Source: RUG334 sp045599645 (GTDB taxonomy: Bacteria > Muiribacteriota > Ozemobacteria > Ozemobacterales > Ozemobacteraceae). From it: a DNA stretch of 51,522 nucleotides. Positions 34,361 through 42,721 of this stretch are shown piece after piece. A program made the position numbers and the translations under genes. Position 1 is the stretch's first letter; every line of letters begins with the position of its first letter. The stretch lies in the NCBI GenBank assembly GCA_045599645.1, contig JAZRWI010000105.1:1-51522 (forward strand), written 5' to 3'. Below the pieces are notes generated by a model. That model was not told the origin of the DNA. It made no database searches and saw only the letters and a list, made by a program, of their open reading frames with translations.

Positions 34361-34545
34361 TTAAGCACTGAGCTAATTGTAACTCCTGAGCACTCCCGCA
34401 AAGCACAAACCTTCTCCGGTTAAGCACTGAGCTAATTGTAATTCCTGAGCACTCCCGCAAAGTACAAACCTTCTCCGGTTAAGCACTGAGCTAATTGTAA
34501 TTCCTGAGCACTCCTGCAAAGCACAAACCTTCTCCGGTTAAGCAG
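34361..34545. repeat. 59-bp tandem repeat array 1 (three units plus part)
   Basis: Units begin TTAAGCACTGAGCTAATTGT at 34361, 34420 and 34479, with a partial fourth at 34538: exact 59-bp period. Related by about 70% (by eye) to the longer array at 37796-38267. The period is not a multiple of 3, so it is not coding. It fills most of the 286-base gap between the M13 peptidase stop and the GspK-like start. Confidence 0.92.
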
Positions 34546-34618
34546 CAACTATCTAATACCGAGGCCCCAAAATCGGCTGTTCTGCCTTTTTATCCGCCCT
34601 CATCCTGTTATCCGTTGC
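34546..34618. repeat. Conserved flank of array 1 at the M13 stop
   Basis: ATACCGAGGC...ATCGGCTG...TATCCG...ATCCTGTTATCCGTTGCT, ending 3 bases before the peptidase stop. The same block follows array 2 beside another gene's stop. It includes a CCGA/TCGG hairpin. Confidence 0.75.
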
Positions 34619-34620
34619 TT

Positions 34621-36636
34621 TCACCAGATTTTGGCTCTCTTATCCTTTTCGATGAACATCTTATCGCCTTCTTTTATATCGAAAGCATCATACCATCCGT
34701 CGATGTGTGGAAGAGCACCATTGACTCTTGCTGCAAATGGTGAATGAACGTCCATCTTCAGCTGTCTGTCAAGAAACTCTGGTCTTACATTGCTAGCCCA
34801 AAGCCTTGCATAAGAGAGGAAGAATCTCTGATCGGCTGACAGACCGTCAATAATCTCGTTATTACCTGTTTTATGGAAGGCTAGCAAAGCAATATTCAAA
34901 CCACCATTGTCACCAATGTTTTCACCAAGTGTAAGCTTTCCGTTTACTTTTTTACCTTCTGCTACTTCCAGGTTGGAGAAATGTTCTTCAAGAACCTTTG
35001 TGTGTTCTTCGTATGCCTTTTTATCTTCTGGCTTCCACCAATTGTTGCGGTTACCTACAAGGTCGAAGAGACTTCCCTGATCGTCAAAACCATGGCTCAT
35101 TTCGTGACCAATAACTACACCAATGGCGCCATAGTTGATGGCATCATCTGCTTCCGGATCAAAGAACGGTGGCTGAAGAATGCCAGCCGGGAAACAAATT
35201 TCATTGTTGGTCGGATTATAATAAGCATTGATTGTCTGAGGTGACAAACCCCATTCATCCTTATCTACAGGCTTATTAACGTTTCTCTTTATATCATCAA
35301 GCTTGAAGAATTTGCAGATATTGCAAAGATTTTCATAAAGAGAAAGTGATTCGTCTACTACAAGACCAGTATAATCCTTCCATTTATCTGGGTAACCAAT
35401 CTTTATTGTGAAGGCTGCAAGCTTATGAAGAGCTTCTGCCTTAGTTGCCAGAGTCATCCATTCCGTAGACTGTATTCTTTCACCAAGAGCGGCCTGAAGA
35501 TTTCTTACGAGATGCTTCATTTTGGCTTTGCTTGATTCTGGGAAGTATTTTTCGCAATACATCTGGCCGATAGGTTCATCAAGTAATGAATTTACCAGAT
35601 TGGTTGCTTTCTTCCAGCGCGGGTCGTCTTCTAGCTGACCTGACAAAACCTTTTCAAATTCAAAATCTGCTTTTTCAAAATCTTCACTGAGAACACTTGT
35701 AGCAAAACCGATAATGCGTGATTCGATATAGCTCTTAATGTCTTCCAATGGGGTTTCTGCATAAATCTTTTCAACTTCATGAATTGGTTCTGGCTGCATT
35801 ACATTGACATATTCAAATTCAGGATAACCTTCTTCCTTGAATATAGTATCCCAATCGATGCCGGGGAACTGTGCTTTCAGTTCCTTATAAGTCATCTTGT
35901 GGTATGTGCCGTCAACATCGCGAAGTTGAACCTGTGAATAGGTGGGGCCAGCCAAACGGTTTTCAATGGCAAAAACGGCTTCTGTTTTTGCTTTAGCGGT
36001 TTCAGTATCATAGCCAACTAATTCGAACAGCTTAGTTCTCAAGGTTTTATAAGCTTCACGGACTTTAAGGCTCTGTTCGTCATCGTTTACATAATAATCT
36101 TTTATGCCAAGACCTAAGCCGCCCTGAGCAATTATTACGATGTTCTGATCCGCCTGATGGTTGTCTGGACCAGCACCGATGTGGAACATTTTTGCGTTTG
36201 TGCCGTTCAATGAAAGCTGTGCGAGAAATTTCTGAAGGTCTTTTCTCTCATTAAGGTTTCTTACTTTTTCAAGATCTTTCTTTATTGGTTCGAAGCCTTC
36301 TCTGTTAAGGCGTTCAGTATCCATCATCATGTTATAGAGTGAACCAATTTTCTGGCCGAGAGTGCCTTTTTCCGGCTTGCTATTAGCAAACTGCAGAATA
36401 AGATCATTGATTCTTTTCTGGTTATCTTCAATTAAATATATAAATGCGCTGTTGCATTCCTGGTCATCTCTGAGTGGATGGTTTTTAATCCATTCACCAG
36501 TTGCATATTGAACAAAATCGTCACCAGGTTTAACGTTTAAATCCATATTGGACTTATCGTAACCTTTAAGACCATTTTCAGCCATTACAGCCTGTGTGCT
36601 CAATATTGCTGCTAACAACATTATATACTTTTTCAT
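34621..36636 (-). CDS. M13-family (neprilysin-like) zinc metallopeptidase
   Basis: 671 residues from ATG 36636, with GGAGG 8 bases upstream, giving signal peptide MKKYIMLLAAILSTQAVMA. Zinc ligands: His511, Glu512 catalytic and His515 in GHEMSHGF, and Glu572 in GENIGDNGGL. NAYYNP (substrate-backbone binding) and the C-terminal LDRQLKMDVHSPFAARVNGAL are also typical. M13 enzymes cleave oligopeptides outside the cytoplasm. Length is close to bacterial PepO (about 630-690). Upstream -10: TGTGGTACATT at 36659-36669. Its stop abuts the 59-bp repeat array. Confidence 0.96.
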   Translation of the reverse strand: MKKYIMLLAAILSTQAVMAENGLKGYDKSNMDLNVKPGDDFVQYATGEWIKNHPLRDDQECNSAFIYLIEDNQKRINDLILQFANSKPEKGTLGQKIGSLYNMMMDTERLNREGFEPIKKDLEKVRNLNERKDLQKFLAQLSLNGTNAKMFHIGAGPDNHQADQNIVIIAQGGLGLGIKDYYVNDDEQSLKVREAYKTLRTKLFELVGYDTETAKAKTEAVFAIENRLAGPTYSQVQLRDVDGTYHKMTYKELKAQFPGIDWDTIFKEEGYPEFEYVNVMQPEPIHEVEKIYAETPLEDIKSYIESRIIGFATSVLSEDFEKADFEFEKVLSGQLEDDPRWKKATNLVNSLLDEPIGQMYCEKYFPESSKAKMKHLVRNLQAALGERIQSTEWMTLATKAEALHKLAAFTIKIGYPDKWKDYTGLVVDESLSLYENLCNICKFFKLDDIKRNVNKPVDKDEWGLSPQTINAYYNPTNNEICFPAGILQPPFFDPEADDAINYGAIGVVIGHEMSHGFDDQGSLFDLVGNRNNWWKPEDKKAYEEHTKVLEEHFSNLEVAEGKKVNGKLTLGENIGDNGGLNIALLAFHKTGNNEIIDGLSADQRFFLSYARLWASNVRPEFLDRQLKMDVHSPFAARVNGALPHIDGWYDAFDIKEGDKMFIEKDKRAKIW

Positions 36637-36706
36637 GCAGATTCCTCCATTTGGGAATAATGTACCACAAATCAAAATAGTTGTCACGTATTACTAACTG
36701 GAAGAT

Positions 36707-36840
36707 GAGCCTTTGGCTCGTGAAAAACTGACGCTTTGCGTCAGTAGTGAAAAACAGGCTTTGCCTGTAGTGAAAACTCGCTGGCGCTCGCGTGAATACC
36801 TGACGCTTCGCGTCAGGTGTGAAATTGTGCCTTTCGGCAC
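36707..36840. repeat. Six-hairpin cluster, copy A
   Basis: Hairpins at 36707-36719 (GAGCC/GGCTC), 36728-36744 (CTGACGC/GCGTCAG), 36754-36768 (ACAGGC/GCCTGT), a weak one at about 36777-36793, 36799-36817 (CCTGACGC/GCGTCAGG) and 36827-36840 (GTGCC/GGCAC). Each has a 3-4 base loop, usually TTT or TTC, and each except the last is followed by GTGAA. An inverted copy lies at 43506-43639. It begins the 463-base gap between the M13 and TPR genes. Confidence 0.9.
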
Positions 36841-36850
36841 GTTGATATTA

Positions 36851-37010
36851 GCCAACAGCAATGGCTTTTGGGGTCTTATTTCGGCCAACCAGGCCAACAA
36901 TGCTAACTATGCCAACAGCAATCGCTTTTTTGGCACTTATTTCGGCCAACCAGGCCAACAATGCTAACTACGCCAACAGCAATCGTTTTTTGGCACTTAT
37001 TTCGGCCAAC
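36851..37010. repeat. About 60-bp tandem repeat with GCCAAC motifs
   Basis: GCCAACAGCAAT recurs at 36851, 36911 and 36972 (60 and 61 bp), each followed by CTTATTTCGGCCAAC and GCCAAC or GCTAAC steps of 9 bases. It directly follows hairpin cluster A. The remaining bases to 37099 hold no gene. Confidence 0.85.
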
Positions 37011-37099
37011 AACTGATAGCCGATAGCGGTCTGCTTTCTCATACAATAGTTAAATTTGTGTGAGCTTTAGCCGATAGGGTGAGTAGAAAGGGTTAGTCT

Positions 37100-37639
37100 A
37101 TGCTAAAAAAGATATTGGCTATTGTTGCAGCAATAACATTTATAGTGGCTTTATTGCCATATACCTACGGTGGCGATCCTGGCAGCGCGATGATTGGTGT
37201 CAAGGATGCTGAACGCTATTATCATCGTCTGAAGAACATGCGTAGGAACGACCCAGATAATCCTGAAATAAGCTATAAGATTGCTAACTTTTATTATGCC
37301 CGCGATATGGTTGATAAAGCTATTGAAGAATACAGAAGAGTATTGAAGCTTGATGCCAACCATCAGCAGGCTAAGTGGTTCTTAAGTCAGTGCCTGAAGG
37401 ATAAGGGCTATTTTGAAGAATCCTTCTGGCTCATCAGAGATCTTATTGATAGAAACAGGAAAGACCCTGAATTATACGATGAAGCCGGTGAAATACTTGT
37501 GAAGATGGGCGAAGTAGCTGCTTCTAGAGAATATTTCAATAAGGTTGACGAGCTTAAATTCGGTGAAAAAGACGGCTCAAAATCATTCTCAGCATTCACG
37601 AAGCCAAATCGCGGTTCCTGGAAAGAATACTTTTATTAA
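37100..37639 (+). CDS. Exported TPR protein
   Basis: 179 residues. Signal peptide or N-terminal anchor about 1-24 (MLKKILAIVAAITFIVALL). Then tetratricopeptide helices: AERYYHRLKNMRRNDPDNPEISYKIANFYYARDMVDKAIEEYRRVLKLDANHQQAKWFLSQ holds two clear TPR units, with a third near 115-150. TPRs mediate protein contacts; no partner can be named. A weak AAGGG precedes the ATG. The gene is isolated between repeat regions and is closed by a strong terminator about 100 bases downstream. Confidence 0.83.
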   Translation: MLKKILAIVAAITFIVALLPYTYGGDPGSAMIGVKDAERYYHRLKNMRRNDPDNPEISYKIANFYYARDMVDKAIEEYRRVLKLDANHQQAKWFLSQCLKDKGYFEESFWLIRDLIDRNRKDPELYDEAGEILVKMGEVAASREYFNKVDELKFGEKDGSKSFSAFTKPNRGSWKEYFY

Positions 37640-37736
37640 GAAGTATAAAAGCAGTTGAACAGTAAAACCAGTTTGAAACAAACATTTTGCTTTTAGCTTT
37701 TGGCTATTAGCTGGTGGCCGAGAAAATATAAAGACA

Positions 37737-37770
37737 AAAAAAGACACATACAATCGTATGTGTCTTTTTT
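37737..37770. terminator. Strong terminator downstream of the TPR gene
   Basis: AAAAAAGACACATAC (37737-37751) pairs perfectly with GTATGTGTCTTTTTT (37756-37770), loop AATC. It can work in both directions. Confidence 0.92.
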
Positions 37771-37795
37771 ATAACTTAGAAACTTCGTTTAACAA

Positions 37796-38267
37796 AGATT
37801 TCAGCGTTTTGAGCAAGTTCCTGAGCACTCTCGCTAAGCAGTGACCTTCTCCGGTTAAGCGCTAAGTTGATTTAATTACCTGAGCACTCCCGCTAAGCAG
37901 TGACTTTCTCCGGTTAAGCGCTAAGTCGTTTTTATCACCTGAGCACTCTCGCTAAGCAGTGACCTTCTCCGGTTAAGCACTAAGTCGTTTTAATCACCTG
38001 AGCACTCCCGCTAAGCAGTGACCTTCTCCGGTTAAGCACTAAGTCGATTTAATCACCTGAGCACTCTCGCTAAGCAGTGACCTTCACTGGTTAAGCACTA
38101 AGTCGTTTTAATCACCTGAGCACTCCCGCTAAGCAGTGACCTTCTCCGGTTAAGCGCTAAGTTGATTTAATCACCTGAGCACTCTCGCTAAGCAGTGACC
38201 TTCTCCGGTTAAGCGCTAAGTCAATTTAATCACCTGAGCACTCCCGCTAAGCAGTGACCTTCTCCGG
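37796..38267. repeat. 59-bp tandem repeat array 2 (eight units)
   Basis: Units start TTAAGC at 37855, 37914, 37973, 38032, 38091, 38150 and 38209 (period exactly 59), with a diverged first unit at 37796. The core CCTGAGCACTC(T/C)CGCTAAGCAGTGACCTTCTCCGG carries T and C in strict alternation over all eight units, so the array grew by copying a 118-bp pair. CACT/AGTG and GAG/CTC can form a stem. This array and its flank explain most of the 719-base gap between 37639 and 38359; I see no gene there. Confidence 0.95.
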
Positions 38268-38352
38268 TTAAGCACTAACCCTCTTATACCGAGGCTCTAA
38301 ACATCGGCTGTTTGGCCTGCTATATCCGCTTAAATCCTGTTATCCGTTGCTG
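38268..38352. repeat. Conserved flank of array 2
   Basis: ATACCGAGGCTC...ATCGGCTG...TATATCCGC...ATCCTGTTATCCGTTGCT, ending 6 bases before the stop of the minus-strand exported protein gene. It matches the flank at 34546-34618 in sequence, order and distance from a stop codon. Confidence 0.8.
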
Positions 38353-38358
38353 ATACTC

Positions 38359-39198
38359 TTAGATGTCAGCGATGTCGCCCTGATCTGCATCAGAAGTGGT
38401 TTCGCTAGTTGAATCAGTAGTAGATGAACTAGAATCGCTCTGAGAGGTTGCAGTATCTGCCTTAGCAAACTTAGCATCCATTTCTGCGCTGTACTTGTCA
38501 GCTTCTTCTCCGCCCTTCTTCCAACCATCAGAAACAGCCTTAGAAATATCACCAAGCATAGTTCCGAAAATGTTGTCAGCGGTAGCAGCTACCTGACTGG
38601 TTGTTACAAGAACCTTACCAACCATTTCTACAACAGTACCAACTTTATAAAGAACCTTACCAACGCTCTGGAGAGCAGCACCAATAGCAGCAGTCCAAGG
38701 AATAGCCTTAAGGATTGCGCCGATAGCCTGAAGTGCTTTACCAACAGTCTTGAGAAGACCACCGATTTTTACTAATGCATCACCGACGGTTTTCAATACC
38801 TTCTGGATACCGGCTGTAAGCTTAGTAAGAGCGTCTACGCTGCTGTTATCTTCTGATGAAGTTGCTTCTTTTACTGTTTTACCGCTAGAGGAAATATCAC
38901 CGGCAGAATTACCTAATTTGCTAAGTTCACTAGCTGCTTTACCAGATTCAGCTACTGCTTTTGCCTTATCTTCGTCAGAGGTTTCTGCGCTGTCGTCTGT
39001 AGAACCTACGCTACCACCCTGAGCACTGCTTACAGTTGAAGATGATTCATTAAGGGTTTTGGTAATTGAATCAACGGTATTACCTTCACCTTCAAAAACC
39101 TTTACTTCAGCATAAGCTGCAGCTTGGAACAGCATTGGTTGAATAACCATGCACAAAGTAAGAACAACACATAGAAATCTTCTATAACTAGCTTTCAT
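38359..39198 (-). CDS. Exported protein with glycine-rich amphipathic helices
   Basis: 279 residues, signal peptide about 1-30 (AAAYA). A Ser/Thr/Asp-rich segment (about 40-115) is followed by a long run of amphipathic helix units of the type GDALVKIGGLLKTVGKALQAIG and VGKVLYKVGTVVEMVGKVL (about 125-205), then a Ser/Thr/Asp-rich disordered tail. Gly and small residues recur on one face with Leu/Val/Ile on the other, as in membrane-active or self-assembling helices. I recognise no family. The start is supported by CAGGAG 7 bases upstream and an extended -10 TGTGGTATTAT at 39235. Its stop adjoins 59-bp array 2. Confidence 0.75.
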   Translation of the reverse strand: MKASYRRFLCVVLTLCMVIQPMLFQAAAYAEVKVFEGEGNTVDSITKTLNESSSTVSSAQGGSVGSTDDSAETSDEDKAKAVAESGKAASELSKLGNSAGDISSSGKTVKEATSSEDNSSVDALTKLTAGIQKVLKTVGDALVKIGGLLKTVGKALQAIGAILKAIPWTAAIGAALQSVGKVLYKVGTVVEMVGKVLVTTSQVAATADNIFGTMLGDISKAVSDGWKKGGEEADKYSAEMDAKFAKADTATSQSDSSSSTTDSTSETTSDADQGDIADI

Positions 39199-39234
39199 AT
39201 CCCGCTCCTGTTATAAACTTTTACATATATACGA

Positions 39235-39245
39235 ATAATACCACA
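39235..39245 (-). promoter_or_regulatory. Extended -10 element of the amphipathic exported protein gene
   Basis: Minus strand TGTGG then TATTAT (39235-39240), 37 bases before the start; -35 box weak. Confidence 0.45.
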
Positions 39246-39321
39246 ATAATGTTGCAAAAATAAAAAAAATTATGTTAAGGCAAAAATTCTTTTCTGAATT
39301 AAAGTGTCTTTTCTACTAAAT

Positions 39322-39885
39322 TCAGATTCTTCCTTCACGTTTGTATTCTTCCCTTACTGCTTTAACCCATTTTTCCCCAAAGATATCGGCCAGGTAATCA
39401 GAGAAAGAGAGAAGCAATGGAGGCGCATCCTTGGTTGAACGGCAGAAATCAGGAAGATAACAATTTATAATAAAACCAAGTGGAGTATCCTTGATTATAA
39501 TAGGGAACAAAGAGCACCAGAGGGGCTTGAGAGCCAGCACATTCTGTTTGGTTTTAAGGCAATGATTGTGCAGAGAACATAGAACAACACCTTCCTCATT
39601 AATAAATGAAAGAGGGCAGGGAGTGTTATGAGCACCTTCGACAATGTGCAAATCACCGCGCTTGTCTTTTATGGTAATTCCCTTGCGCAAAAGTGCAATG
39701 TTTTCCTTCGAAAGCATAGGAGCAACATTATCAAGATTATTTTTTATAATTTCTTCTTCTTCCTCAGTAATAGGGGAACCTATATCACCGTATTGACAGC
39801 ATTTTCCTTTGCATTGGCTGAGATCACAGGCAAAATTACAGTCCCAAACTTCATCAGATATTATTACATTTCCTACTTGTTTCAT
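39322..39885 (-). CDS. DUF3109-family protein
   Basis: 187 residues with ten Cys residues, notably CDLSQCKGKCCQYGDIGSP near residues 20-38, then CPLSF, CSLHNHC, WCSLFP, CYLPDFC. This is the DUF3109 pattern, related to YkgJ-type zinc/iron-binding cysteine clusters. Cytoplasmic, no signal peptide. Cellular role is unknown in the family. It is divergent from the HEAT gene; a 69-base gap holds both upstream regions, with TATAAT on the minus strand near 39922. Confidence 0.88.
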   Translation of the reverse strand: MKQVGNVIISDEVWDCNFACDLSQCKGKCCQYGDIGSPITEEEEEIIKNNLDNVAPMLSKENIALLRKGITIKDKRGDLHIVEGAHNTPCPLSFINEEGVVLCSLHNHCLKTKQNVLALKPLWCSLFPIIIKDTPLGFIINCYLPDFCRSTKDAPPLLLSFSDYLADIFGEKWVKAVREEYKREGRI

Positions 39886-39954
39886 TATTTTTTCCTGTCA
39901 TGGCTTCAAAATATTTTTAAATTATTATACAATCAAAGTCGATAAATAGAAACG

Positions 39955-42717
39955 ATGAATAATATAGATATCGATACAATTTTAATCGCTCTAGTCGTAG
40001 TGCTGATTATAGTTGTTGTCGCGCGAATTGCAATACAACGCTATAGAATGAAGCACATCAAGCTGCCGAGCAATGTAAGGGAAGCAGGTGCTAATCCTGC
40101 TGCTGTTTCGTCTACCCCGAAAAAGACAGCTGTCCAGAGTGTTGTCGATAAATCTGCCGAAGAACTTCAGAATGCTGCAGCCCGTCACGAAACTGAAGAT
40201 GATGAAGCTGCAGAGCTTGAACGACAGCTTGCTGCCGAAGAAAGTAAGGAATTAGAAGCTAAGGCTGAAAACAATTTCCCCAAAGATGACGGCGCCGTTG
40301 GAATAATTTTTGACCAGAACGAAGATATTGTAATAGGTGGCTCTAATTCAACTAAGACTGCAGTCAAGGAAGCTGTCAGTCCTGCGAAGTCGGAATCTGC
40401 CTCAAATAGCGAACCAGCTAAGAAAACATCTATTGAGCCTGAAATTGATTATAATAAGCTTGTAAATAATCCTACAAGTATTCTTAACGATACATCATTA
40501 CCAACAAAGCATAGAATTTCCGCTATAAGAGAAATTGCTTACCAGGAGCTTAGCAGTGCTGTTCCGGATTTAATTGAAGCTCTTTATGATGAGGATGCCT
40601 CTGTTGCTCTTGTTGCGGCAGAATGCCTTGGCTCAATGGGCGATCCTCGTGCTATTGAACCTTTAATGGAAATTTCAAAGAAGAACGATGCCGAAATCAA
40701 TAAGACTGTTGAGGAATATATTGGTGGCGCATTGATGGTTGTTGAAGGCGGTCAGCCACAGCCTCAGAATGCTGATGCACCCGAAAGTGATTCAAGACCT
40801 TATAATTATAAGGAAATGGTTGTATTCAAGCCTGAACAGATGCCTACAGACTATTTTCAGCCCGATGGAAGCCCGATTCCCCGTAAAGACCTGGTCATCA
40901 AAGGTCTCAACGACCCGAACGAACAGATGCGCCAGATGGCTGCCAAGGCTGCTATCGGTATCAATGAAGACGACGACGTTGTAGAACCCCTTAGCAAAAC
41001 TCTTGGTAATTCTCTTGAATCTGAAGCAATCAGAGCAATGGCGGCCGAAGCTCTTGGTGGCATGGACTCTGATGAATCTGTAACTGCTCTTGTTAATGCT
41101 ATGAAGGACGAAAATGTAGCTGTAAGATATGCCGCTTCAGCAGCATTGGCAGGTCGTAATGAGCCTCGCGTTGTTGAAGCTCTTATTGTAGCTACAAGAG
41201 ACACAGATAAATATGTTAGAGCTTCTGCAGCCTATGCATTGGGAACAACCTATGCTCCAGTAGCATTAAAAGCTCTTATTAAATGTGCTGAGGATGAAAA
41301 CGAAGTTGTTCGTTTCTCTGCCGTTAAGGCTATTTCAAATTATAGCGTTGATGACGTATTGAAGCGCCTGACAAACGAAAGAGGCGGTCTTGAAAATCGT
41401 AGCCAGATTAATGCCAAGATAGAAATACTGTCTCAGTTTAAGGACGACAGAGCTGTAAATATCCTTAAGCAGTACCTTAGCGATCCAGATTCTGAAATCT
41501 GCTATAAAGCGTCTATGGCTCTTATGGGACAGGAAAATCCAGATCTTATTGAAGAACTTGTTGATGCTTCCCGCAGATTAGATGCTGAATTGTATAAATT
41601 AGCCAAGGATAAGGTAGCACCTGAAGTTTTTGCAGAAATTACAAAGTTTAACGATTCCGGCAAGGATTTTGCCCTGGATAGAGCTAATAAACCTGCAAAA
41701 TCAAATAAACCTGACAAATCAAACAATAAGTCTGCTGATAAAGAACCATTCTTCTTTGAAGAAACACAACAAAAGCAGAATGAACCAGTTCCGACTAACG
41801 GCAGTATTCCACCGTCAAGAAGTAAAGCTATTCAGAATGCTGCAGAATTCGTCAGAGCCAAGAATAATGCTAAGAAGGCTGAAACCGTTCTCAGCATTAA
41901 TCCTGACGATTATTCAGGTGAAATCAACCTTAACTTTGATGATAACAGCTTTAATGAAAACTCTCGAAAAGATGGTAACCGTGGTTTTGGCAATGAAGAA
42001 CTTGATGGAAATAACCATAGAGAAGAAACAGTTGTCCAGCTTGATGACGGCTATACAAAACAGCAGTTCCCACAGGGACAGGGCTATAGTGAAGAAACCT
42101 ACGGTAGCAATGGCTATGACCAGCAGAACGGTTATCAGCAGTATGGCGAACAGCCTCAATACGATAATCAGTATGGTGCTCCTGAAGAAATGCCTGCTCC
42201 GGAAGCAAGCTATGTTGCAACAGCATCTGCTTTTGGTGCTCAGCCAGCCTATTCTGATGAAGTTCAGCCGATGGATAGCGGTGTATTTGAAGAAATCGCT
42301 GATGATGAAGATGTTCCATTAGACCAGATGTTTGGCCTTTCAAGCGAATTTGAAAAGGTCAGAAAGAAGCTTTTGGATTCTAGTCCAAATGTTCGTGGCA
42401 GTGCTGCAAATACCCTTGGTAATTATCCACAGGCACCTGAAACAATAAAGCTTCTTCGTGCTGCTATCAAAGATAGAAATGAACTTGTCAGAGCTGCTGT
42501 TATTAATTCACTTGGCAAAATAGCAAATATGGAAGCTCTAGAGCTGATTCTCAGCTGCGAAAAAGACCTTTCAACAGAAGTTCGTTATGCTGTAGTAAAG
42601 GCTTTGGGTGAAATCCCGGATTATTCTGCTGGTGAAGCTCTTAAGAGAATGGCTCAGAGTGATATTTCAATCGATGTTAAACGTAATGCGCGTATAGCTC
42701 TTGAAAAGCAAGGATAA
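39955..42717 (+). CDS. Membrane-anchored HEAT-repeat protein
   Basis: 920 residues. One membrane helix (8-24) points a long cytoplasmic or exported body away from it. HEAT/PBS-lyase-type repeats: about 170-235, 305-505 and 785-915, with repeats such as VPDLIEALYDEDASVALVAA and AVRYAASAALAG. The region between 525 and 780 is low complexity (Asn, Gln, Tyr, Pro, Glu) and likely disordered. HEAT solenoids are scaffolds. No ribosome site is obvious at the ATG. The FmdE-like gene starts 4 bases after its stop, so the two form an operon. Confidence 0.85.
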   Translation: MNNIDIDTILIALVVVLIIVVVARIAIQRYRMKHIKLPSNVREAGANPAAVSSTPKKTAVQSVVDKSAEELQNAAARHETEDDEAAELERQLAAEESKELEAKAENNFPKDDGAVGIIFDQNEDIVIGGSNSTKTAVKEAVSPAKSESASNSEPAKKTSIEPEIDYNKLVNNPTSILNDTSLPTKHRISAIREIAYQELSSAVPDLIEALYDEDASVALVAAECLGSMGDPRAIEPLMEISKKNDAEINKTVEEYIGGALMVVEGGQPQPQNADAPESDSRPYNYKEMVVFKPEQMPTDYFQPDGSPIPRKDLVIKGLNDPNEQMRQMAAKAAIGINEDDDVVEPLSKTLGNSLESEAIRAMAAEALGGMDSDESVTALVNAMKDENVAVRYAASAALAGRNEPRVVEALIVATRDTDKYVRASAAYALGTTYAPVALKALIKCAEDENEVVRFSAVKAISNYSVDDVLKRLTNERGGLENRSQINAKIEILSQFKDDRAVNILKQYLSDPDSEICYKASMALMGQENPDLIEELVDASRRLDAELYKLAKDKVAPEVFAEITKFNDSGKDFALDRANKPAKSNKPDKSNNKSADKEPFFFEETQQKQNEPVPTNGSIPPSRSKAIQNAAEFVRAKNNAKKAETVLSINPDDYSGEINLNFDDNSFNENSRKDGNRGFGNEELDGNNHREETVVQLDDGYTKQQFPQGQGYSEETYGSNGYDQQNGYQQYGEQPQYDNQYGAPEEMPAPEASYVATASAFGAQPAYSDEVQPMDSGVFEEIADDEDVPLDQMFGLSSEFEKVRKKLLDSSPNVRGSAANTLGNYPQAPETIKLLRAAIKDRNELVRAAVINSLGKIANMEALELILSCEKDLSTEVRYAVVKALGEIPDYSAGEALKRMAQSDISIDVKRNARIALEKQG

Positions 42718-42721
42718 TAGC

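Noticed and set aside
34335..34460. N-terminal extension of the GspK-like protein
   Set aside because: It is encoded in the 59-bp repeat and hides the prepilin leader; AAGGA before 34334 marks the true start.
34361..34545. CRISPR array
   Set aside because: There are no unique spacers; whole units repeat with only base changes.
36694..36900. Minus-strand open frame across hairpin cluster A
   Set aside because: The hairpins force an open frame; copy B does not preserve it, while it preserves the stems.
37796..38267. Integron attC sites (59-base elements)
   Set aside because: The 59-bp period and GTTAAGC match the GTTRRRY core by chance: units lack the paired RYYYAAC core on the same strand, sit in direct tandem without cassettes and no integrase is present.
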